From: Anatilimnocola aggregata
GTDB taxonomy: Bacteria; Planctomycetota; Planctomycetia; Pirellulales; Pirellulaceae
Direction of reading: 5' to 3'
DNA: 64,000 bases
Assembly (NCBI RefSeq): GCF_007747655.1
Contig: NZ_CP036274.1
Span: 6,510,001 to 6,574,000, forward strand
The first letter of the stretch is position 1; each line of letters starts with the position of its first letter. This document shows positions 18,269-27,322 of this stretch, one piece after another. Made by a program: the position numbers and the translations under genes. Under the pieces are notes generated by a model, which saw nothing but the letters and a program-made list of their open reading frames with translations, ran no database searches and had not been told where the DNA came from.

Positions 18269-19762
18269 TTATTTTTCGAGCGGCACAATCAGCGGGGCGA
18301 TAATCACGCTGGCGACAATTGGTTGCAGCGGATTATCGCCATAGCGAACCGTTCGCCCGCGATCGTTCACACCCACAAACAAGCACTGCGAACCCGTGGC
18401 GGGTGCATTGAGCTCGCCGCTCAGCGGCACGAGTAACATCTGCTCGAAGCCGGCGAGTTTGACGAGCAAGGCTCGCTCTTGCTTGCGCCCTTCCACGACC
18501 CGCTGCACCGTGCCGAAGAAGACCACGCCAGCGCCCGCGCGCGTGACCTCTTTCTCGGCAAATTCATTCAAGACAATGATCTGGCCGCCGTCGTTCCAGG
18601 CATGTTGATGCAGCTGCGCTGCCACGCGGTCGGCTTCTTTGACTAACTCGTCGAGCCGATCGCCGAGTTCGCTCTTGGTGGTGAAGTGTTCCGGCACGTT
18701 GGCCAGTGTCACACCCCAAGCGAGGTGCTGCAGGCGGGAATAGTCGGACCATTCGTGTACCTGCCACTTGGTGGCGCGGGCTTCGTCGGCCAGTTTCCGC
18801 AGCTTTTGCGCCGACGTCTGCCAGGTGGCATCGCGGACGCGGGCGTCGCTCGCGGCAAACCGCTCCAGCGGCTGCACCTCTGGAAGTCGCAGGTTGCTCA
18901 GGTTTTTCAGGGCGGCAACGGGCAAGGCATAGCTATAGTCGGATTGGCGGTCGACCCACATATTGAGTCCGATCACTTCTCCTTGGTCATTGGCCAGCGG
19001 CCCGCCACTATTCCCCTCCGAGAGTTTCGCCGTGTGCTGGATCCAGGTTTGCTCGGTGTCGCCACCGGTCAATTCGCGCACAAACTTTTGCAGACCGCCC
19101 GGCAACTGGCTGCTGTCGATGAGCCGGCTGACTTTGCCATCGAAGGGGGAAAATTCAATTCCCTGCGGATGCCCCCAAGCGATGACAGGCGTCAACTGCG
19201 TGGGCGGAGTCTCTGCCAACACAACTGGCTTGAGCGACGACGGCGGTTCTTTCAGTTGCAGGAGCGCCAAATCGTTGGCGGGATCAACGGCCGCATAGCC
19301 GGCGACATCGAATACGCGGCCGTCACTCAAGCGAACCACGGCGCTCGTGGCCCGACTGATAACGTGCAGGCAAGTGACAACCTCGCCTTGCGGCGTCAGA
19401 ACGAACGCGCTGCCGATCACCTCGCGTCCTAAGGGGCCGTCGGCTTCGATGAGCGCGACGCTCTCTTTCAGCTTCGCCAAGCCGGCATTCAAGGCAGGTG
19501 CCGGGGTAATGGTCTTTGTTTGCGTGACCAGCGGATCGTGCGGACGATGATCGGGCGGTGTGATGATCACATCGTTCATGCGCGATGAACGTCGATCGGA
19601 CAACAGTTCATCCCAATAAGACCACGGGCGAATGGCAACAATTCCCAAGACCACTAACAGCGTGATGAGCAATCCGCGCAACAACTTTCCCCGTCCCGTG
19701 CGGCGGGGGCGCGGCGCACTCGGCCGCTCGGTCGAGATTGCAGGAACTTCAGGTACTGGCAT
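18269..19762 (-). CDS. Membrane-anchored trypsin-like (S1C) protease
   Basis: 497 residues from ATG 19762. The longer frame upstream runs through a repeat element and is unlikely to be translated. One membrane helix (LLRGLLITLLVVLGIVAI) follows a short basic Pro/Arg-rich cytoplasmic tail. The protease domain has His in VTCLHVIS, Asp in DPANDLALLQL and Ser in LSEGNSGGPLAND, so the triad is intact. There is no PDZ domain. The C-terminal ~200 residues hold a helical segment and a beta-rich domain of unknown type (VVFFGTVQRVVEGRKQ). It is likely an envelope protease; substrate unknown. Confidence 0.87.
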   Translation of the reverse strand: MPVPEVPAISTERPSAPRPRRTGRGKLLRGLLITLLVVLGIVAIRPWSYWDELLSDRRSSRMNDVIITPPDHRPHDPLVTQTKTITPAPALNAGLAKLKESVALIEADGPLGREVIGSAFVLTPQGEVVTCLHVISRATSAVVRLSDGRVFDVAGYAAVDPANDLALLQLKEPPSSLKPVVLAETPPTQLTPVIAWGHPQGIEFSPFDGKVSRLIDSSQLPGGLQKFVRELTGGDTEQTWIQHTAKLSEGNSGGPLANDQGEVIGLNMWVDRQSDYSYALPVAALKNLSNLRLPEVQPLERFAASDARVRDATWQTSAQKLRKLADEARATKWQVHEWSDYSRLQHLAWGVTLANVPEHFTTKSELGDRLDELVKEADRVAAQLHQHAWNDGGQIIVLNEFAEKEVTRAGAGVVFFGTVQRVVEGRKQERALLVKLAGFEQMLLVPLSGELNAPATGSQCLFVGVNDRGRTVRYGDNPLQPIVASVIIAPLIVPLEK

Positions 19763-19846
19763 TGGTTCGCGGTCCACGCTCAATATCTTACCATGCGCGC
19801 CCCAGGGTACTATGCCGAAACGATGACTCAAGTAGTGGGCCCCTTT

Positions 19847-19934
19847 GGGTGCCTGTTGTTTTGCGCAGCAAAACACAGTGCAGCGGGACTGAGTTCCTTC
19901 TGCTGTGTTTTGCTGCGCAAAACGACAGGCACCC
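19847..19934. repeat. Large imperfect palindrome with 32-base arms
   Basis: The arms at 19847-19878 and 19903-19934 are reverse complements with one mismatch, separated by 24 bases. Each arm itself contains a smaller hairpin (gttttgc-gca-gcaaaac). It lies between the divergent-looking 5' end of the protease gene and the 3' end of the CopZ-like gene. It has the look of a MITE or REP-type element; no transposase is nearby. Confidence 0.85.
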
Positions 19935-19985
19935 AGCTTCATTTCTCAAACTAGCCCACTTCCAGAACTCAAAGAAGCGCGTGGC

Positions 19986-20438
19986 CTATCCTCGCGAAGC
20001 CTGCGACTTCAGCCGGAAATAGAGCCGCTGCACTTCAGGCAGACAACACCGCCCATTCGGTGCGGCACTGCTACAGTGGGCCGCGGGCGATTTCGACTTC
20101 GCCAGTAGTTCGCGAATCCGCCGCGGAACAGCCTCGGCCGCGTCATCCTCGATATCTTCCAGTTTGAAGCCAAAGCACCCGCAGATTGGTGCCGCGGGAT
20201 CCTTGGGATAGATCGGCTGATTGAGCGCCGCGGCTTCGATGGCGCCTTCCATTGCATCGAAATAGGCCACGGGACAACTGGTCGTACTGCAGAAGTAGAC
20301 CGTGTCGCTGAGCTTCTTGCGCAATTCGGCCGACACATAAGAGCTCACCGCCGCTTCGGGTACGGCATCGCCGCTGGCACCGCACTTGGGACAGAGCACA
20401 TCGTCGGCATCGGGTTCGCGAGTGAAGGCTTTGTTCAT
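19986..20438 (-). CDS. CopZ-like iron-sulfur/zinc-binding Cys-rich protein
   Basis: 150 residues with four Cys clusters: CPKCG (16-20), CSTTSCPVAYF (50-60), CGCFGF (~87) and HCSS...RCCLPEVQRLYF near the end. This resembles the N-terminal [2Fe-2S]/zinc domain of Archaeoglobus-type CopZ copper chaperones (the zf_CopZ family) without the C-terminal heavy-metal domain. Such proteins may move copper or sense redox state. Its start region overlaps the upstream frame of the divergent esterase gene, so the two promoters share ~150 bases. No copper ATPase lies in the window. Confidence 0.75.
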   Translation of the reverse strand: MNKAFTREPDADDVLCPKCGASGDAVPEAAVSSYVSAELRKKLSDTVYFCSTTSCPVAYFDAMEGAIEAAALNQPIYPKDPAAPICGCFGFKLEDIEDDAAEAVPRRIRELLAKSKSPAAHCSSAAPNGRCCLPEVQRLYFRLKSQASRG

Positions 20439-20595
20439 GCGCGAATCATCGGCTCCCCGACTTCACAAAGCAAGGACTGCCAGCGGAATTCGCGGGGCTG
20501 CGAATGCGGCGTTCAGTACTCGCATCGGCACGCGGGAATCGCTATCGTTTAGCGAACCTGAGTTCTGCCCATTCGTACTTCACCCGAGATTGCCA

Positions 20596-21372
20596 ATGCT
20601 CTCCCGAATTGCACTTTGCTTAGGAATTGTGCTCGTGACTTTGCTTACCGACGACGTAGACGCCGCCGACAATCTCGACCGTTTTGAAGCGCGGACCTAC
20701 GCCGGCGCTGGCGGCGAGAAGCTTAACTATCGGCTGCTGAAACCCAAGGACTATGACCCCAATAAAAAGTACCCGCTAGTGCTCTTTATGCATGGGGCCG
20801 GCGAGCGCGGAGATGACAACAAGCGCCAACTCGTCCACGGCATGAATGACTTCGCCTCGGACGAAGTGATGGCCAAGTATCCCGCGTTTGTCGTCGCCCC
20901 GCAGTGCCCCAATGGCAAGAAGTGGGTCGAAGTCGATTGGGGTGCTGCGAAACATACAGCACCGGAGAAGCCATCGATTTCTTTGCAGCTTACGTTTGAA
21001 ACACTCGACGCGATTGCGAAGGAATTCAGCATCGATGACAAGCGGATCTATGTGACGGGCCTCTCGATGGGGGGCTACGGCACGTGGGATAGTATTGAAC
21101 GAAAGCCCGATTACTTTGCAGCTGCTGCGCCGATTTGCGGAGGGGGCGATGTGGAACAAGCCAAGAAGCTGACTAAGTTGCCAATCTGGGCCTTTCATGG
21201 CGACAAAGACACTGCCGTCAAGCCAGAACGCTCGCGCGATATGATCGCGGCAATCAAGGCTGCTGGTGGCGAGCCGAAGTACACGGAGTATCCCGGTGTG
21301 GGGCATAACTCGTGGACGGCAACCTACCGCAATCCTGAGTTTTATGCCTGGCTGTTCGCACAGAAGAAGTAG
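20596..21372 (+). CDS. Secreted alpha/beta-hydrolase esterase (phospholipase/carboxylesterase-like)
   Basis: 258 residues from ATG 20596, chosen because a signal peptide follows (LSRIALCLGIVLVTLLTDDVDAAD). The longer frame overlaps the divergent gene. The triad is visible: Ser in GLSMGGYGTWD, Asp in FHGDKDTAV and His in GVGHNSW; LVLFMHGAGERGDDN supplies the oxyanion strand. Dienelactone-hydrolase/prolyl-oligopeptidase-like secreted esterases of this type are common in planctomycetes and often act on plant polysaccharide esters. The substrate is not known here. Confidence 0.87.
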   Translation: MLSRIALCLGIVLVTLLTDDVDAADNLDRFEARTYAGAGGEKLNYRLLKPKDYDPNKKYPLVLFMHGAGERGDDNKRQLVHGMNDFASDEVMAKYPAFVVAPQCPNGKKWVEVDWGAAKHTAPEKPSISLQLTFETLDAIAKEFSIDDKRIYVTGLSMGGYGTWDSIERKPDYFAAAAPICGGGDVEQAKKLTKLPIWAFHGDKDTAVKPERSRDMIAAIKAAGGEPKYTEYPGVGHNSWTATYRNPEFYAWLFAQKK

Positions 21373-21402
21373 TAGTCTCGCGCAGAGGGAGCAAGGAAGC
21401 GG

Positions 21403-21648
21403 ATGGCCAAGTCGAAACAACAGCGTGGAAAAGGAAACGTCAGCAAGAATGCTGCATCTGACCGCGCTGCTGCGCCCTTAACCGACGAAACGAATGCCGA
21501 ATCGCAAGCAAAGTCCGACCAGCCGACCGATCCGTTGCGAGCTTACCGGGCCGATCCGCCGCGGCAAAATCTCCCGCTGCTGATCGTTAGCGTCGGCCTG
21601 TTTGTGATTTGGTTCGGTTACCTGGCCTATGTGGCGCTGCGGGGTTAA
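21403..21648 (+). CDS. Small single-pass membrane protein, 81 aa
   Basis: ATG at 21403 follows a purine-rich aaggaag. The first ~55 residues are basic, then Asp/Glu/Gln-rich and disordered, and the last 25 form one membrane helix (LPLLIVSVGLFVIWFGYLAYVAL). The gene lies 30 bases after the esterase on the same strand and overlaps the tadC 3' end by four bases tail to tail. Function unknown. Confidence 0.7.
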   Translation: MAKSKQQRGKGNVSKNAASDRAAAPLTDETNAESQAKSDQPTDPLRAYRADPPRQNLPLLIVSVGLFVIWFGYLAYVALRG

Positions 21649-22610
21649 CCACCCTTGTTCATTGCCGGGAACATTTCGCGGACCATCGTGATTGCGGCCG
21701 GGCCAACGAGGATCACAAAGATGCCGGGGAAGATAAAGAGCACCAGCGGGAAGATGAGTTTCACCGCGGTTTTGGCCGCTTTTTCTTCCGCAATTTGTGC
21801 GCGGCGAGTACGCATCGCTTCGCTTTGCACGCGAAGCGCTTGAGCGATACTGCTGCCGAACTTATCGGCCTGAATGAGAATGGAAGCCAGCGATTTTAGA
21901 TCGTCGACACCACTGCGCGAGCCCAGTTCCTGCAGCACTTGCGAACGGACGCGACCCATTTGCAGTTGCAGGTTGCAGAGGCCGAATTCGTCGGCAATGT
22001 TGCGATAGGCCTTCTTCATTTCTTCCGCCACTTTTCGCATGGCCTGATCGAGACCGAGGCCAGCTTCGACGCAGACCACCATCAGGTCGAGCGCATCGGG
22101 CAGGCCGAGGAAGATCGATTCCTTCCGCTTTTTGGCCAAGTACATGACGACCAGTTCCGGCAGATAAAAGAAGCCACCGGCCAGCAACACGACTTTCATC
22201 AGTGCGCCTTGGGTGAAGCCGTACGTCAAAATGGTAATACCACCACCCAGGAACAGGCCAATCATCAGGCCCAGGAACTTCGCGGCTTGAAAGACCATCG
22301 GCGCGCCTTCGCTCCGAAAGCCCGCGTACGACAATTTGAGCTTGACCTTATTCATTTCCGCTTCGGTTTTGGGCTGTAGCGGTTTGGCCAGCGCCGGCGA
22401 AGCTGCTTCGAGCATGCGCGAGAGGTTATCTCCCTTGCGGCCACCCTCTTCGCGCTTCTTTCGCCCCACGGGGTCGCGGAAGTCTTCGAGCCGTTGTTCG
22501 GCTCGGCTGTTGCTGCCTGAGAAGAATTCGATGGCGAGCCACGTCAGGGCCGCAATCAGGCCGAACACCGCGATTTGCACAAAGATTGGGTTGGTGAGGA
22601 TCTGATTCAT
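21645..22610 (-). CDS. tadC: Tad pilus inner-membrane platform protein TadC
   Basis: 321 residues, type II secretion F family. One helix at the N-terminus (FVQIAVFGLIAALTWLAIEFF), a central pair (LGLMIGLFLGGGITILTYGF, VVLLAGGFFYLPELVVMYL) and one at the C-terminus (LVLFIFPGIFVILVGPAAITMV). The conserved T2SF core DALDLMVVCVEAGLGLDQAM and LGSRSGVDDLKSLASILIQADKFGSSIAQALR is present. TadC forms the pilus platform with TadB. It lies 57 bases downstream of tadB on the same strand, so the three tad genes read as one leftward unit. Confidence 0.92.
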   Translation of the reverse strand: MNQILTNPIFVQIAVFGLIAALTWLAIEFFSGSNSRAEQRLEDFRDPVGRKKREEGGRKGDNLSRMLEAASPALAKPLQPKTEAEMNKVKLKLSYAGFRSEGAPMVFQAAKFLGLMIGLFLGGGITILTYGFTQGALMKVVLLAGGFFYLPELVVMYLAKKRKESIFLGLPDALDLMVVCVEAGLGLDQAMRKVAEEMKKAYRNIADEFGLCNLQLQMGRVRSQVLQELGSRSGVDDLKSLASILIQADKFGSSIAQALRVQSEAMRTRRAQIAEEKAAKTAVKLIFPLVLFIFPGIFVILVGPAAITMVREMFPAMNKGG

Positions 22611-22667
22611 ATAAACCGCCGAGCTAACAAATGGAACAAACCAATCGCGCGAAACAGAGCCCCGTCG

Positions 22668-23624
22668 CTACACCTTGATATTCACAATCTTGCGAATGAC
22701 GAGCGCGCCCACAAACTGCAGCACCACCGCACCGGCGAGCATTTGATGCCCCATCGGGTCGGTGAAGAGGGTCGTCAAATAACCAGGATTCAAGCGATAC
22801 ATGACAATTGCCAGGCAGGGGGGCAAACCGAGCAACACCGATCCCGACAAGCGGCCTTCGCCCGTGAGGGACTGGATCATGCCGTAGATTTTGTATCGTT
22901 CGCGGACGAGGTGGCCGATCTTATCGAGAATTTCAGCGAGGTCACCACCTGTCTGGCGTTGCAGAATCACGGCCGTCGCAAAGAATCGCAAGTCGAGGTT
23001 CGGTACGCGGTCGGTCATTTCTTCGATGGCATCTTCGAGCGGCTGCCCCAGGTTCTGGGCTTCGTAGCAGCGTTCGAACTCGGTGCCGATTGGCGCGCCC
23101 ATTTCATCGGCACACAGCTTGAACCCTGCGGCCAAGCTATGCCCCGCGCGCAAGGCGCGAGAGATCAATTCCAATGCTTCGGGCAACTGCTTGGCGAACT
23201 TGGCCAGGCGACGAGCACGCCGCATGTAGAAGTAAATGAATGGTCCGCAACCCAGCACCAGGCCGATCGGGGCAAACACCAGTGGCACCCGGCAGAGTAC
23301 TGGCAAGACAACGCCACCCACGGCCAGGCCCAACGACATCACCACCATCTTGGCTGGCGTGACTTTCGTATCTGCCTGTTGCAAAAACAGACGCAGGTTG
23401 AAGTTCTTCGACAACCATTCTTCGAACGGGCTGCTGTCGCCCATTGTGGCCAGCAGGTTGGTATCGTCCTTTTTCTTCGCAGCAGGATTCGACAGACCGG
23501 CGAGCAGGTCGAGCCGGTCTTCGACCATGCTGCCTGTGCTCGACTTCGAGAATACGCTCGCGACACCGCCGACGAGACAGGCTACGCCGATGAACGAGGC
23601 ACCGATGATGAGTAGCGTTAGCAT
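22668..23624 (-). CDS. tadB: Tad pilus inner-membrane platform protein TadB
   Basis: 318 residues, T2SF family. It starts with a membrane helix (LLIIGASFIGVACLVGGVASVF). The F-domain core LPEALELISRALRAGHSLAAGFKLCADEMG and FATAVILQRQTGGDLAEILDKIG is conserved, and a final helix lies at the C-terminus. It partners TadC as the second platform subunit driven by the CpaF ATPase. A short dispersed palindrome separates it from cpaF, which is unusual inside a tad operon. Confidence 0.92.
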   Translation of the reverse strand: MLTLLIIGASFIGVACLVGGVASVFSKSSTGSMVEDRLDLLAGLSNPAAKKKDDTNLLATMGDSSPFEEWLSKNFNLRLFLQQADTKVTPAKMVVMSLGLAVGGVVLPVLCRVPLVFAPIGLVLGCGPFIYFYMRRARRLAKFAKQLPEALELISRALRAGHSLAAGFKLCADEMGAPIGTEFERCYEAQNLGQPLEDAIEEMTDRVPNLDLRFFATAVILQRQTGGDLAEILDKIGHLVRERYKIYGMIQSLTGEGRLSGSVLLGLPPCLAIVMYRLNPGYLTTLFTDPMGHQMLAGAVVLQFVGALVIRKIVNIKV

Positions 23625-23676
23625 GGCGATGACTTGGTTGAAGCGAAGCGGATTGGAGTTGTCTGTTTTCGAGCTG

Positions 23677-23759
23677 AAATGCAGAACGTAGTAGTCAGAA
23701 TGCAGAATGGATGTTGTGGTCTTTCATTCTGCGTTCTGCCTTCTTACTTCTGGATTTCC
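23677..23759. repeat. Dispersed palindromic element, copy A
   Basis: This ~83-base imperfect palindrome has arms around gcagaacg and cgttctgc, and is nearly the same as copy B at 30189-30280. Its right end runs directly up to the stop codon of cpaF. The shared right half (cattctgcgttctgc, then ttcttacttctg) is almost identical between copies. Confidence 0.8.
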
Positions 23760-25085
23760 TTAGTCTGGCAACATTACGCGTTGGCGGAATGCACTGGACG
23801 GGAGACGGATACCGGCGGACTCGAGCTTGTGCATGAAGGTGGGGCGAATGCCGGTGGCTTCGAAGCGACCACGAGCACGACCCGTTTCGTCGATGCCTTC
23901 TTGCACGTATTTGTAAATGTCTTGCATCACGATCGTGTCTTGTTCCATGCCCACCACTTCGGTGATGCTGGTCACGCGGCGGATACCACCTTGCAACCGG
24001 TTCGCCTGAATGAGCAGATGCACAGCGCTCGAGATTTGCTGACGCATGGCCTTGATGGGGAGTTCGAAGCCCGACATCAAGATCATCGTTTCGAGACGGG
24101 CCAAAGCATCGCGGGGTGTATTGGCGTGCAACGTCGTGAGCGAGCCGTCGTGACCCGTATTCATCGCTTGCAACATGTCCAGCGTTTCCGGTCCGCGGCA
24201 TTCGCCGATGATGATTCGCTCAGGACGCATACGCAGAGCATTCTTCACCAGGTCGGTGGCGGTCACCGCTCCCTTACCTTCGATATTCGGCGGCCGAGTT
24301 TCGAGACGGACCACATGCTCTTGTTGCAGGCGAAGTTCCGCCGCGTCTTCGATGGTGATCACGCGCTCGTGATTCGGAATGAAGCTGCTGAGCGTATTGA
24401 GCAGCGTCGTCTTACCCGAACCGGTACCACCCGCAACGATGATGTTGAGTCGTGCTTTCATGGCCCCTTCGAGCAACATGACCATTTCCGGCGTGAGCGC
24501 TTTGTAGTTCAGCAAGTCTTCGAGTTTTAGTGGCGAAGAACCGAAACGACGAATGGAAACCGCGGCACCATCAAGGGCAAGTGGCGGAATGATGGCATTC
24601 ACGCGGGAGCCGTCGGACAGACGCGCATCGACCATCGGGCAGACTTCGTCGACGCGACGACCGACCTTCGACACGATGCGGTCGATGATTTGCAGCAAGT
24701 GGCCGTTATCGCGGAACTCGACGTTTGTCCGTTCCAACTTGCCGCGACGTTCGACAAAGATGTGCTTGGGACCGTTGATCAAAATATCGGAGATCGTGTG
24801 ATCCTTCAGCAGCATTTCGAGCGGGCCGAGTCCGAACGTTTCGTCGAGCACTTCTTCAATCAGTCGCTCACGCTCGGTGCGGTTGAGGAAGGTTTCTTCC
24901 GTATCGCAAAGATGTTCGACAACCAAGCGGATTTCGCGGCGAAGGACATCACCTTGCAATTCGCCGACGCGATTCAGGTCGAGCTTATCGACGAGTTTGT
25001 TATGGATCTTGCGCTTGAGGAGGTCGAACTCTTCGGCCTTCGAAGCTTCGGCGGCTGACCGTGCTGCAGTGGGAAGTGGTTTCAT
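23760..25085 (-). CDS. cpaF: Tad/CpaF-family secretion ATPase
   Basis: 441 residues from ATG 25085; an upstream in-frame GTG at 25208 adds 41 residues with no ribosome site and poor family fit. The N-terminal helical domain ([21 protein letters not shown]) is typical of CpaF/TadA. Walker A GGTGSGKT is at 219-226, the Asp box is [12 protein letters not shown], Walker B is [11 protein letters not shown], and the His box [18 protein letters not shown] follows. It powers Tad pilus assembly at the inner membrane with TadB and TadC. Pilin, secretin and TadZ genes are not in the window and must lie elsewhere. Confidence 0.93.
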   Translation of the reverse strand: MKPLPTAARSAAEASKAEEFDLLKRKIHNKLVDKLDLNRVGELQGDVLRREIRLVVEHLCDTEETFLNRTERERLIEEVLDETFGLGPLEMLLKDHTISDILINGPKHIFVERRGKLERTNVEFRDNGHLLQIIDRIVSKVGRRVDEVCPMVDARLSDGSRVNAIIPPLALDGAAVSIRRFGSSPLKLEDLLNYKALTPEMVMLLEGAMKARLNIIVAGGTGSGKTTLLNTLSSFIPNHERVITIEDAAELRLQQEHVVRLETRPPNIEGKGAVTATDLVKNALRMRPERIIIGECRGPETLDMLQAMNTGHDGSLTTLHANTPRDALARLETMILMSGFELPIKAMRQQISSAVHLLIQANRLQGGIRRVTSITEVVGMEQDTIVMQDIYKYVQEGIDETGRARGRFEATGIRPTFMHKLESAGIRLPSSAFRQRVMLPD

Positions 25086-25334
25086 TTTGCAAGCTGACTC
25101 CGCCCAGGGGATGGGCAACTCGAATTGGGCAAGACGGACGATCAATGGCCTGCCGCGCAACCTTCGCGCAGCAAACCCGACTGGTTCTCCGTCGAAACCA
25201 TAGCTCACGCGTTGCTAACGAGCGATCGCGATAGTGGCAAAATGTCAACATTAAGAAAGGCGATCCGGTTATGCTGAAAGCACGGTCAGTACCATCCCTT
25301 CAAACGGCACAACCACGAACCAAATCAAGTCAAC

Positions 25335-25973
25335 ATGCGAGCCGGCGGAATCATTCTGTGCGGTGGAAAGAGCAGCCGAATGGGGCTGCCGAAGGCCACA
25401 CTTCCCTTCGGGTCAGAGTTCATGCTCCAACGAGTCCATCGCCTGCTGAGCGAAGTAGTGCGGCCGATTGTGGTGGTTGTCGCTGAGGGGCAACCTTTGC
25501 CCGGATTACCCACTGGCACGCTCTATGCCTGCGACCAGCGCCCGGATCGTGGCCCGCTCGAAGGCTTACTGGCAGGCATGAAAGCAATCGAGCCTGTTTG
25601 CGACTTGGCTTACGTCACTAGCTGCGATGTACCACTACTGCAGCCCAGCTTGGTTCGCCAACTGCTGCAACTGACGGCTGATTTCGATGCTGTCGCGCCG
25701 CGGCAAGAAGAGTTTTGTCACCCACTCTCCGCCGTTTATCAGACCAGGATCATTCCCACGATTGAGAAGCTGTTGGCCCGCGACCTGCTGCGGGCGTCGA
25801 ACTTGCTGCAGCAGATTCGCACGCGATACATTCCGGTCGATGATCTGCGTCTCAGCGATCCAAACTTGCTCACATTACGAAATCTCAATCGGCCCGAAGA
25901 ATACTTCGAAGCGCTTGCCGTAGCTGGGTTTGAAATTGATCCGACCATCAAAGCCGGACTTTTGGCAAAGTAA
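25335..25973 (+). CDS. mobA: Molybdenum cofactor guanylyltransferase MobA
   Basis: 212 residues. The nucleotidyltransferase signature GGIILCGGKSSRMGLPKATLPFG opens the protein, DQRPDRGPLEGLLAGM binds the nucleotide, and YVTSCDVPLL carries the metal-binding Asp. MobA attaches GMP to molybdopterin to give the bis-MGD cofactor of DMSO-reductase-family enzymes. The downstream MobA-type motif AVYQTRIIPTIEKLL is also present. It is a single gene, divergent from cpaF (249 bases) and convergent with the GlmU-like gene. MocA-type CTP enzymes share the fold but differ in length and motif. Confidence 0.88.
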   Translation: MRAGGIILCGGKSSRMGLPKATLPFGSEFMLQRVHRLLSEVVRPIVVVVAEGQPLPGLPTGTLYACDQRPDRGPLEGLLAGMKAIEPVCDLAYVTSCDVPLLQPSLVRQLLQLTADFDAVAPRQEEFCHPLSAVYQTRIIPTIEKLLARDLLRASNLLQQIRTRYIPVDDLRLSDPNLLTLRNLNRPEEYFEALAVAGFEIDPTIKAGLLAK

Positions 25974-25976
25974 GAA

Positions 25977-27236
25977 CTACAGTTGCAACGGTTCGCCGGC
26001 GAGCTGTCGTTCGTTACGAGTCAGTTCGTACATATCGTGAATGAGTTGAGCATCGCAGGGCCGCTGCTGAACACTACGGCGGGCAAACATTCGCTGCTGA
26101 GTGGCGATCATGATGTCGGCAGGCAATTCAGTGACCTGCCCGAATAGCCGGGCATAGTTCACAAAGCTGGCGACATTCGTCGTCACATAGCCATAGAGCA
26201 TGCTGCAACAGCCCACAGTCTTGCCAGTGAAGATGCCGGTGTTGATGGCCGACTTGGAATAATCGCCCATCATGCAGCCGACAAACTGCATGCCGGTTTG
26301 CACGGCCTCGCCGCGGTAATCCATCTTCACGTTGCCGTACGTGTTCTTCAGGTCGCTATTGCAAGTTCCTGCACCCAAGTTGATCCAACTGCCAAGATAG
26401 CTGTGCCCGAGAAAGCCGTGATGCTGCTTGTTCGTATACGGTTCGACGATGCTGGCTTCCACTTCGCCACCGATTTTTGTCGTATGCCCCAGCGACACAG
26501 CATCTTTAATCGCCGAGTGCTCGATCACTCGTGCGCGTGGCCCCAAGTAGGCGGGACCTCGCAGGAACGAATATGGTCCGACGGTCGCATTTTCATCCAA
26601 CAACACGGGACCTTTACTCGTATCGGTTGTGCAATATTGCCCCAGCAAAGCACCCGTCGCAGCAAACACACCGTCCGCAATTTCTTGATACTTGCCGCTG
26701 GCAATGCGCCGTTCGAGGCTGGCCGCAATAATCGAAAGGTTGTAACGAACCAGATCGTGGGGCCAGGTGAGCAGCGGCAAATCGCGCTCAATCACTGGCA
26801 GCTTCCACAGTGCCGGCGTATGCAGGTACTCGTGAAAGCGATTCACATCGGCGTGCGAGGGAGGCTGTGGACCTTCGCGGTGAATCAAGGCAGCTGCGAT
26901 GGTTTCACCGTCGCGCACGGTTCCCGGTCGACCTTCAGCGACCAACTGCTTCAATGTTTCGAAGGTACCCACGGAAGGAACCAGACGGGCATTCACGAGC
27001 AAAGCGGTTGCTTCACCATTGGCGGGTACCGCGGTGAATTGCGGATAATCCACTTGCTGAATCGTGGTCAGATGCGGACGAACAATGCCACGCAGCGAAG
27101 CGCCTAATTCAGTGCTTAATTCGCCCAGCCAATCAATGAGTCGATAACTGCCGCAAGTCATCGCGTACGCGGCTCGGCCCACGGTAATGGGGAAAAGTCG
27201 ATTGATCCATTCGTCTTCAAAAACGATGATTTGCAT
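25977..27236 (-). CDS. GlmU-like putative sugar nucleotidyltransferase with left-handed beta-helix
   Basis: 419 residues from ATG 27236 (MQIIVFEDEWINRLFPITVGR), the usual start of this group; 20 further residues upstream are possible. The N-terminal nucleotidyltransferase-like domain lacks the GGxGTRL loop of GlmU. The C-terminal half is a hexapeptide left-handed beta-helix (GPYSFLRGPAYLGPRARVIEHSAIKDAVSLGHTTKIGGEVEASIV, given here only to position it at ~225-270; see also GLGAGTCNSDLKN-like turns). Its members are annotated as putative sugar-phosphate nucleotidyl/acetyltransferases. It likely takes part in cell-surface sugar synthesis. Convergent with mobA, four bases apart. Confidence 0.75.
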   Translation of the reverse strand: MQIIVFEDEWINRLFPITVGRAAYAMTCGSYRLIDWLGELSTELGASLRGIVRPHLTTIQQVDYPQFTAVPANGEATALLVNARLVPSVGTFETLKQLVAEGRPGTVRDGETIAAALIHREGPQPPSHADVNRFHEYLHTPALWKLPVIERDLPLLTWPHDLVRYNLSIIAASLERRIASGKYQEIADGVFAATGALLGQYCTTDTSKGPVLLDENATVGPYSFLRGPAYLGPRARVIEHSAIKDAVSLGHTTKIGGEVEASIVEPYTNKQHHGFLGHSYLGSWINLGAGTCNSDLKNTYGNVKMDYRGEAVQTGMQFVGCMMGDYSKSAINTGIFTGKTVGCCSMLYGYVTTNVASFVNYARLFGQVTELPADIMIATQQRMFARRSVQQRPCDAQLIHDMYELTRNERQLAGEPLQL

Positions 27237-27322
27237 CGCAGGCTCGGGCAAGGTGAGGGGGCATGCGCCATTGTAGCGCATCGGGCCGCCTTGCAAGGGT
27301 AGCTTGCGGTTTTGCGCGAACG

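Noticed and set aside
22575-23615. 346-codon frame antisense to tadB
   Set aside because: Mirror of a clear T2SF-family gene; composition is that of an antisense artefact.
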